Position numbers and translations under genes: made by a program
The notes under the pieces: model-generated
Databases searched by the model: none
The model's input: the letters and a program-made list of their open reading frames with translations, nothing else
Told to the model about the DNA's origin: nothing
Shown here: positions 59,237-64,000 of the stretch, in pieces
Layout: each line of letters opens with the position of its first letter
Position numbering within the stretch: position 1 is the first letter of the stretch
Assembly (NCBI GenBank): GCA_963921355.3
Contig: OZ001190.1
Location: forward strand, 496,001 to 560,000
Reading direction: 5' to 3'
Length of the DNA stretch: 64,000 nt
Origin: CAWUEZ02 sp963921355
GTDB taxonomy: Bacteria > Pseudomonadota > Alphaproteobacteria > Thalassobaculales > Thalassobaculaceae

Positions 59237-60189
59237 TCCAGCAGGGCCGCGACCGCCGCTGGATTGCGCCACACAACGGATACGTCGACCGCTGTCACCA
59301 TGGCGCGGGCCTCGACCGGCAGGCGACACGCATCCTTGGACGTGGTGACCGGTTCCGCATCCAGCGACGCGGCCCGTTCGACCAGTTCCATGATCTGATC
59401 CGGCGTGAAGGCATGGTGGTCGGGAAAAGCCTCAAAGCCCGCGATCTCGGCGCCGATCTCGACCAGGGTCTCCCTGAACTTCTCCGGCCGGCCGATGCCG
59501 GCGAACCCCAGGACTCTCCGGCCGGACAGCTCGAGCGCTGATGCCGTCGGCTCCAGCCGCGCGCCCAGAACCGGGCGGCGCCCGGCCACGGCCGCCTCTA
59601 CACCGGCCCGGTCGGCACCGACCACGACCACCGCCGCGACCTTGTCCAGGGCGGCGGCGAGCGGCTCCCGCAACGGCCCGGCGGGGACGATCAGACCGTT
59701 GCCGAAGCCCACGCCCCCGTCCACCACCAGCAGCGACAGACCCGGGGCGATTCCCGGGTTCTGAAGTCCGTCATCCATCACGATCGCATCGACGCCGAGC
59801 GCTTCCAGGGCGCGGGCGCCGGCCGCGCGATCGTGTGCGACCACGGTCGGCCCGAGCGCCGCCAGCAACAGCGGCTCGTCGCCCACATCCGCCGCGCGAT
59901 GCCGGGACGGATCGACCTGAACCGGACCGGAGAGCGTCCCGCCATAACCACGCGACAGCAGGCCGACCCGCCGGCCGCGCGCGACCAGGTCGGCCGCCAG
60001 CGCCATCGTCACCGGTGTCTTGCCCGCACCGCCGACGACGGCGTTGCCGACGCAGATCAGGGGAACCTTGGGGTGATAGCGCCGGGTGACCAGCGACCGC
60101 GCGGCGCCTGCGACCCGCCAAAGAAGGGCGAGCGGCCTCAACGCCGCCGCCGGCCAGCCCCCGGACCACCAGAACGCCGGCGCCTTCAT
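59206..60189 (-). CDS. lpxK: Tetraacyldisaccharide 4'-kinase
   Basis: 327 aa. N-terminal hydrophobic anchor (PLALLWRVAGAARSLV), VPLICVGNAVVGGAGKTPVTMAL (P-loop), VGLLSRGYGG, VGDEPLLLA and VIVMDDGLQNPGI, DHHAFTPDQI and TTSKDACRL follow in LpxK order. Phosphorylates lipid A at the 4' position. ATG overlaps the waaA stop by one base (TGATG). A GTG just upstream is discounted. Confidence 0.94.
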   Translation of the reverse strand: MKAPAFWWSGGWPAAALRPLALLWRVAGAARSLVTRRYHPKVPLICVGNAVVGGAGKTPVTMALAADLVARGRRVGLLSRGYGGTLSGPVQVDPSRHRAADVGDEPLLLAALGPTVVAHDRAAGARALEALGVDAIVMDDGLQNPGIAPGLSLLVVDGGVGFGNGLIVPAGPLREPLAAALDKVAAVVVVGADRAGVEAAVAGRRPVLGARLEPTASALELSGRRVLGFAGIGRPEKFRETLVEIGAEIAGFEAFPDHHAFTPDQIMELVERAASLDAEPVTTSKDACRLPVEARAMVTAVDVSVVWRNPAAVAALLDQPLGIGGTR

Positions 60190-61466
60190 CACGCCTCCCC
60201 CTGCTGGTCGGGAAGATACGGGTCAATGGCAGTCAGGAGCCGGGCGAGCCCGTCCCGACCGCCGGCCGCCACCTCCTGTCCCGCTTCGGCCATGGCCGAT
60301 CGACAGGCCGGATCCGCCAACAGGGTGGCGACAGACTCGGCGAGGGTGCCGGCGTCGGCGACCTCCCGGGCAGCCCCGGCTGCCAGCAGGGCGTCGGCCG
60401 CGTCCCGGTTGTTCGGGATCGACGGGCCGAACAGCAACGCCGTTCCGCAGTGCGCCGGTTCCACGGGATTGTGGCCACCGACCGGCACCAGCGAGCCCGC
60501 CAGAAAGGTGACCGGGATCGCGGCGTAGAGGGCCGGCATCTCGCCCATGGTGTCGGCGATGTAGACGCCGACGCCATCATCAACTGTCTCACTTCGCGAC
60601 CGCCACGCGCAGGTCAGCCCCCGATCCTCGCAGAGGGCCGCGATCTCCGGCCCGCGGGCCGCATGGCGGGGCGCGATCACCGTCAGCAGGTCGGGCCGCG
60701 CGTCCGCGAGGATCGCGTGGGCGTCAAGCACCACCGTATCCTCGCCCGGATGAGTGTTGGCCGCCAACCAGGCCGGCCGCCCGCCGATCATCCGCTCAAG
60801 CTCCGACACCGCATCGCGGTCGATCGGGGGCACAGCAGCCGCCGCTTTCAGATTGGCGACCTGGCGCACATCACCACACCCCAGGGCCAGAAATCGCTCC
60901 GCCTGATCGGAACTCGACGCCAGGACCAGGTCCAGGCATCGGAACAGCGGCCGCGCAAGGCCGCCGAGCCGGCGCCAACGCGCGAAACTGCCGTCCGACA
61001 GACGGGCATCGACGAGCACGATCGGCGTCCCCCGGGCCCGGGTCTCGGTCACCAGGGTCGGCCAGAGGTCGGATTCCATCCAGACCGCGGTCGCCGGGCG
61101 CCAATGGTCCAGGAACCGACGGACCCAGGCCGGCCGGTCCACCGGCACGAACTGGTGAAGGACGCCGGCGGGAAGCCGCCGCGCCATCGCCTCGGCGGAG
61201 GTCACGGTGCCGGTCGTCACCAGCAGGTGGAGATCGGGCCGCTCGCGGTCCAGGGTTTCGATCAGCGGCAGCAACCCGGTCGCCTCGCCGACACTGGCGG
61301 CATGCAGCCAGATGACCGCCCCGTCCGGCCGCGCGGCACTCGCGATCCCCCGGCGCTCACCGATCCGCGCCGGGCTTTCCTTGCCGCGGCCGGCACGCCG
61401 GGCGAGATACAGATCGATGACCGGGCCCAGCAAGGTCGCCAGCGCCTTGTAACCCGAGAGGATCAT
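60189..61466 (-). CDS. waaA: 3-deoxy-D-manno-octulosonic acid transferase
   Basis: 425 aa GT30 glycosyltransferase. MILSGYKALATLLGPVIDLYLARRAGRGKESPARIGERRG at the start (membrane anchor and RxxERxG), WLHAASVGEATGLLPL, VWMESDLWPTLV, NLKAAAA, WLAANTHPGEDTV and FLAGSLVPVGGHNPVEPA. Adds Kdo to lipid IVA. Coupled to lpxK downstream and overlapping the DUF374 gene upstream (ATGA). Confidence 0.95.
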   Translation of the reverse strand: MILSGYKALATLLGPVIDLYLARRAGRGKESPARIGERRGIASAARPDGAVIWLHAASVGEATGLLPLIETLDRERPDLHLLVTTGTVTSAEAMARRLPAGVLHQFVPVDRPAWVRRFLDHWRPATAVWMESDLWPTLVTETRARGTPIVLVDARLSDGSFARWRRLGGLARPLFRCLDLVLASSSDQAERFLALGCGDVRQVANLKAAAAVPPIDRDAVSELERMIGGRPAWLAANTHPGEDTVVLDAHAILADARPDLLTVIAPRHAARGPEIAALCEDRGLTCAWRSRSETVDDGVGVYIADTMGEMPALYAAIPVTFLAGSLVPVGGHNPVEPAHCGTALLFGPSIPNNRDAADALLAAGAAREVADAGTLAESVATLLADPACRSAMAEAGQEVAAGGRDGLARLLTAIDPYLPDQQGEA

Positions 61467-62191
61467 GAGATGGCCTCGCCCCGAGGAGCAGCAGGAGGAC
61501 CGGCAGGAGGGCCGGCAGGCGCGATGGCCGGTTGGCCGACCCGGCGGTCGGCTTCGTCGGTCAGGGCGGTCAGGGCGTCTTCGACCCGGGATCGCCAGTG
61601 CTCGATGTCCTCGTCCTCGGCGGGAATCCAGATCGGGGCGCCAATCAGAATGACTCCCCGAGTGAACGGCAACGGCACGAGAAAGCGATCCCAGGAGCCG
61701 GCAACCACACGCGGCGCGGTGCTCCAGGCCACGGGCAGGATCGGGCGTCCGCTGCGCCTTGCCGCCCGGATCACACCGCTCTGGCAGCGCATGCGCGGAC
61801 CGCGCGGGCCGTCCGGCGTGATCCCCACGCTCAGCCCGTCGCTGAGCGCCTTCAGCATCCCCCGGAACGCGCCGAGCGGATTGCGCCGCGTCGACCCGTA
61901 GACCGGGCGGGTGACGTAGTCCGCAAGCGCGTTGCCAAGCAGCCGGCTGTCGCCGTGCTCGGACTGCACCATGGCGAGCGGCTTGCCGCGCGGCCAGGCC
62001 GCCGTGATCAGGGCCAGCCGGTTGTGCCAGAACGCCCCGATGATGGGCGCCTCACCGGCAATCAGGTCAGCCGCCTGCGGGTCGAGATCGCGTTCGAGCC
62101 GGATGCTGACCCGCAGCAGCCGGATGTAGAGACCGACGATCCACGACAGGATGGTCAGGCCGGCATCGCTCTTCTGGAACGCCTTCAACAT
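61463..62191 (-). CDS. DUF374 lysophospholipid acyltransferase-like protein
   Basis: 242 aa from MLKAFQKSDAGLTILSWIVGLYIRLL; an ATG 33 codons upstream is open but its extra residues look unlike the family. Acyltransferase elements: APIIGAFWHNRLALI (the W-H-N variant of the HX4D region), VQSEHGDSRLL, GITPDGPRGPRMRC and LPVAWST. A Pro/Ala/Gly-rich tail is unusual. Probably an envelope acyltransferase linked to lipid A synthesis, as suggested by overlap with waaA. Confidence 0.85.
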   Translation of the reverse strand: MLKAFQKSDAGLTILSWIVGLYIRLLRVSIRLERDLDPQAADLIAGEAPIIGAFWHNRLALITAAWPRGKPLAMVQSEHGDSRLLGNALADYVTRPVYGSTRRNPLGAFRGMLKALSDGLSVGITPDGPRGPRMRCQSGVIRAARRSGRPILPVAWSTAPRVVAGSWDRFLVPLPFTRGVILIGAPIWIPAEDEDIEHWRSRVEDALTALTDEADRRVGQPAIAPAGPPAGPPAAPRGEAIS

Positions 62192-62323
62192 GGGGCGGAA
62201 GCGGACGGCTGCACGGATGGTCGACCCTTGTCGAATAAGCTTGTCGAGGACGCTTTGCGATCTTCTAGCATGCCAGTCCGGCCGTGGCATGGCTGGCCAA
62301 CGCCGCGCCGGAACCTATGTCGC

Positions 62324-62513
62324 TAGTGGTCTGATCGGAACGTTTGGTATCCAAACGTTCCGTGAATCAGCCCACATACTCAAGAACGTGGTGGGGCGAT
62401 TCACCGAACAGATGGGACTCATCCGTTCGGATCGCACCACGAGTGGTCCGATCGGAACGCTTGATATCCAAACGTTTCGTGAATCAGCCCACATATTCAA
62501 TATCGTGGTGGGG
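62324..62513. repeat. Two tandem 73-bp direct repeats, each with an internal inverted repeat
   Basis: Copies 62324-62396 and 62441-62513 (period 117 bases) are closely similar, with copy 1 running from AGTGGTCTGATCGGAACG to GAACGTGGTGGGG. Copy 1 contains a perfect palindrome GGAACGTTTGG-TAT-CCAAACGTTCC; copy 2 has it with substitutions. The spacer carries a further GTTCGGATCG / TCCGATCGGAAC inverted pair. Lies between divergent genes, ending 21 bases before the DUF427 ATG, so a regulatory role is possible. Confidence 0.8.
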
Positions 62514-62534
62514 TCCGCGACCGGGAGACCCGCC

Positions 62535-63131
62535 ATGCCCGCCCCACCGTCCAGATCCGTCCTCCTCGGCGCTGTCGCCGATGCGCGGCGAAAATGGGGA
62601 CCGCCCCCGCCGGGATTGAAGATCGAGGTGCCGGGGCCGGGGCAGGAATCCGTCTGGGACTACCCGCGTCCACCACGGTTCGAACCGGTCAACGAGCCGG
62701 TGTCGGTGGTCTTCAACGGCGCCGCCCTGGCAGAGACCAATGCCGCCTGGCGGATGTGCGAGACCGCCGGGGCGCCGGTCTACTACCTGCCCTTGACCTG
62801 CTTCCCCGAAGGCGCGCTGGTTCCCCTGGACGGCTGGACGATCTGCGAATGGAAGGGGGCCTGCGTCTACTACGACCTGGCCTGGGACGGTCAGCGCGCC
62901 CGCCAGGCCGCCTACCGCTATCCCGATCCGCTCGACGATCTCGACCCGAACTATGGCCGGCTGGCCGACATGGTCTCGATCTATCCCGGCGCGATCTCGG
63001 CGCGGGACGGCGACGGCTGTTTCGTATCCGGCGAACGGGCCCGACCCCAGCCCGGCGGCTACTACGGCGGCTGGGTCCTGGACCGGGTCACCGGACCGAT
63101 CAAGGGAGCACCCGGGTCGGAGGGGTGGTAG
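62535..63131 (+). CDS. DUF427 family protein
   Basis: 198 aa. Start ATG MPAPPSRSVL is preceded by GGGAGA; the longer open frame upstream translates the tandem repeats and is rejected. Domain marks: PEPVSVVFNGAALAETNAAWRMCETAGAPVYYLPL-like segment, LDGWTICEWKGACVYYDL (Cys and Trp-Lys-Gly characteristic of DUF427), AWDGQRARQAAYRYPDP and ISARDGDG. Called a nucleotidyltransferase-like fold in databases; biological role unknown. Confidence 0.85.
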   Translation: MPAPPSRSVLLGAVADARRKWGPPPPGLKIEVPGPGQESVWDYPRPPRFEPVNEPVSVVFNGAALAETNAAWRMCETAGAPVYYLPLTCFPEGALVPLDGWTICEWKGACVYYDLAWDGQRARQAAYRYPDPLDDLDPNYGRLADMVSIYPGAISARDGDGCFVSGERARPQPGGYYGGWVLDRVTGPIKGAPGSEGW

Positions 63132-63135
63132 GTCG

Positions 63136-63251
63136 TTCGACACGCCCCTGAAACAAGTTCCGGGGCTGCTCACGATGAGGTTCATAGTAAGACCTCGCCC
63201 TGAGCAGCCCCGCCACCGATTTGATCCGGGGTTAATCCGGGGCGTGTCGAA
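63136..63251. repeat. TTCGACACGCC...GGCGTGTCGAA palindromic repeat, long form
   Basis: Outer arms TTCGACACGCCCC / GGGGCGTGTCGAA, inner CCGGGGCTGCTCA...TGAGCAGCCCCG. The middle TCATAGTAAGACCTCGCCC matches the long form near 31.4 kb in layout. It occupies nearly the whole gap between the convergent DUF427 and coq7 genes. Confidence 0.8.
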
Positions 63252-63270
63252 GGGCGCAGTCCCCTGTGAA

Positions 63271-63837
63271 CTAGAACCGTTCGCTGAGCCAGATCGCGGC
63301 GCGTGAGCCGGCCCGGATGGCGGCGCGCATCACCGGATAGCCGATCGCGTCCTCGCCGCCGTGATCCTTGCCGATATCGCGATGTTCTTCCTCTTCGGCG
63401 CGGAACTCCTCGATCGTGGCCTTGAGCTCTGCCTCGTCCTCATCGAGCGCCTCGGCCTGGCGCCGGTAGTGGTCGTCGATGACCTCCTCGACCGCGATCG
63501 TGCAGGCCATCGCCGCCTTCTCGCCAAGCAGGGCGGTGCCGGCCCCCAGCGCGAACCCGGCCACATGCCAGAGCGGGTGCAGAACGGTCGGACGGACGCG
63601 ACGCTCGACGATCAGCTTCTCGAACGCGGCCAGGTGACGCTCCTCCTGGGCCTTCATGTGCCGGATCGTCTTCGCACTCGGATGGCGCCCGAGCACGGCA
63701 AGCTGGCCGGCATAGATCCGCTGGGCCCCGAACTCGCCGGCATGGTCGACCCGGACGATGCGGTCGATCAGCTCGTCCTTGGACAGGTCGCCCGGCAGAA
63801 CGCGGCGCGGCTCGGTCTCGTCTCGGCGCTCGGTCAT
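63271..63837 (-). CDS. coq7: 2-nonaprenyl-3-methyl-6-methoxy-1,4-benzoquinol hydroxylase (Coq7)
   Basis: 188 aa di-iron hydroxylase of ubiquinone synthesis. Ferritin-like repeats with all ligands: IVRVDHAGEFGAQRIY, MKAQEERHLAAF, TIAVEEVIDDHYR and AEEEEHRDIG (Glu and ExxH twice). Ends in an amphipathic helix (AAIWLSERF) that sits on the membrane. Start MTERRDETEPRR. Next to dsbB, as in many alphaproteobacteria. Confidence 0.95.
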   Translation of the reverse strand: MTERRDETEPRRVLPGDLSKDELIDRIVRVDHAGEFGAQRIYAGQLAVLGRHPSAKTIRHMKAQEERHLAAFEKLIVERRVRPTVLHPLWHVAGFALGAGTALLGEKAAMACTIAVEEVIDDHYRRQAEALDEDEAELKATIEEFRAEEEEHRDIGKDHGGEDAIGYPVMRAAIRAGSRAAIWLSERF

Positions 63838-63885
63838 GGGCGCATGATCTCCTTTGGTGGCGGGGTCAGTCCCGCCTCGACAGTC

Positions 63886-64000
63886 TTATCCCTTAAGCAT
63901 GGCGCGGCCGGCGAGCGCTGCAACCCCTGCGGCGAACAGCGCGTTCCAACCCGCCATCGAAATCCCGAGGAACGCGAACGCGACCTCGTCGCAGCGCACG
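63886..64000 (-). CDS. dsbB: Disulfide bond formation protein B, C-terminal part (runs off the window)
   Basis: Only the last 37 codons are present. They read VRCDEVAFAFLGISMAGWNALF then a hydrophobic helix ending GRAMLKG-stop. The CDE(V)-(x)n-GISMAGWN pattern is characteristic of the DsbB C-terminus, including the second-pair cysteine. Codes on the minus strand, upstream of coq7, with 48 bases between. The rest lies beyond 64000. Confidence 0.85.
   Translation of the reverse strand, partial: VRCDEVAFAFLGISMAGWNALFAAGVAALAGRAMLKG

Noticed and set aside
62151..62535. N-terminal extension of the DUF427 protein across the tandem repeats
   Set aside because: The extension translates the repeat DNA and part of the divergent acyltransferase gene. 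A GGGAGA ribosome site supports the start at 62535.

Overview
The window is chromosomal DNA of a strongly GC-rich Gram-negative bacterium, most likely an alphaproteobacterium of the Rhodospirillales type. The evidence is a PhaR/PhaA/PhaB polyhydroxyalkanoate system, lipid A/Kdo genes (lpxK, waaA), Coq7 next to DsbB, the alphaproteobacterial argH-LptM-TIGR02302 neighbourhood, a DUF2333 protein, a TAXI TRAP binding protein and a SAM-II riboswitch. I see no rRNA, tRNA, CRISPR array, prophage or transposase. Mobile-type DNA is limited to several families of palindromic intergenic repeats.

Region 1 (1-11.6 kb, minus strand) is a nitrogen-compound uptake and breakdown operon. From a sigma-54-like -24/-12 promoter it runs: spermidine/putrescine-type ABC ATPase, Tat-exported binding protein, two permeases, an Asp/Glu/hydantoin racemase, and hydantoinase/oxoprolinase subunits A and B. 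leuC and leuD follow after a repeat. Region 2 (11.6-17 kb) holds cobU, a thiolase with its DUF35 partner, a small zinc-ribbon membrane protein, a gamma-glutamyltransferase and a divergent D-2-hydroxyacid dehydrogenase.

Region 3 (17-31.3 kb) has a sulfur theme. A TauE/SafE exporter and a LysR regulator lie divergent to a run of plus-strand genes: an acyl-CoA-dehydrogenase-fold enzyme that carries the residues of 3-sulfinopropionyl-CoA desulfinase, a ThDP enzyme, a methyltransferase, a GST, a CaiB/BaiF CoA-transferase and an EamA transporter. Next comes a NitT/TauT-type (sulfonate-type) ABC importer preceded by a promoter, a SAM-II riboswitch and an intrinsic terminator. A TPR lipoprotein-like or exported protein, a glutathione peroxidase, a sulfite-oxidase-fold molybdoenzyme and a peroxiredoxin follow.

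Region 4 (31.4-37.3 kb) is polyhydroxyalkanoate metabolism: phaB, phaA, an FMN hydroxyacid oxidase, a PHA synthase and phaR. The synthase locus is unusual. It looks like a short catalytic PhaC that overlaps a separate coiled-coil partner gene carrying an apparent frameshift, rather than the class I enzyme normal for this group.

Region 5 (37.3-64 kb) is mostly housekeeping: DUF2333, TIGR02302, LptM, argH, a TlpA-like thioredoxin, a TAXI protein, methyltransferase, LDH2-type dehydrogenase, esterase lipoprotein, EEP nuclease-fold protein, sulfurtransferase, rsmD, rluB, tadA, an EAL-CBS-GGDEF protein, a TIR-like protein, purD, xseA, an M23 peptidase, lpxK, waaA, DUF374 acyltransferase, DUF427, coq7 and the C-terminus of dsbB.

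Two intergenic repeat clusters each carry a stranded copy of the last codons of a gene found elsewhere in the window (cobU, and the hydroxyacid dehydrogenase). This suggests that the repeats have mediated loss of paralogous genes. All calls come from reading the sequence. No search, alignment program or folding program was run.
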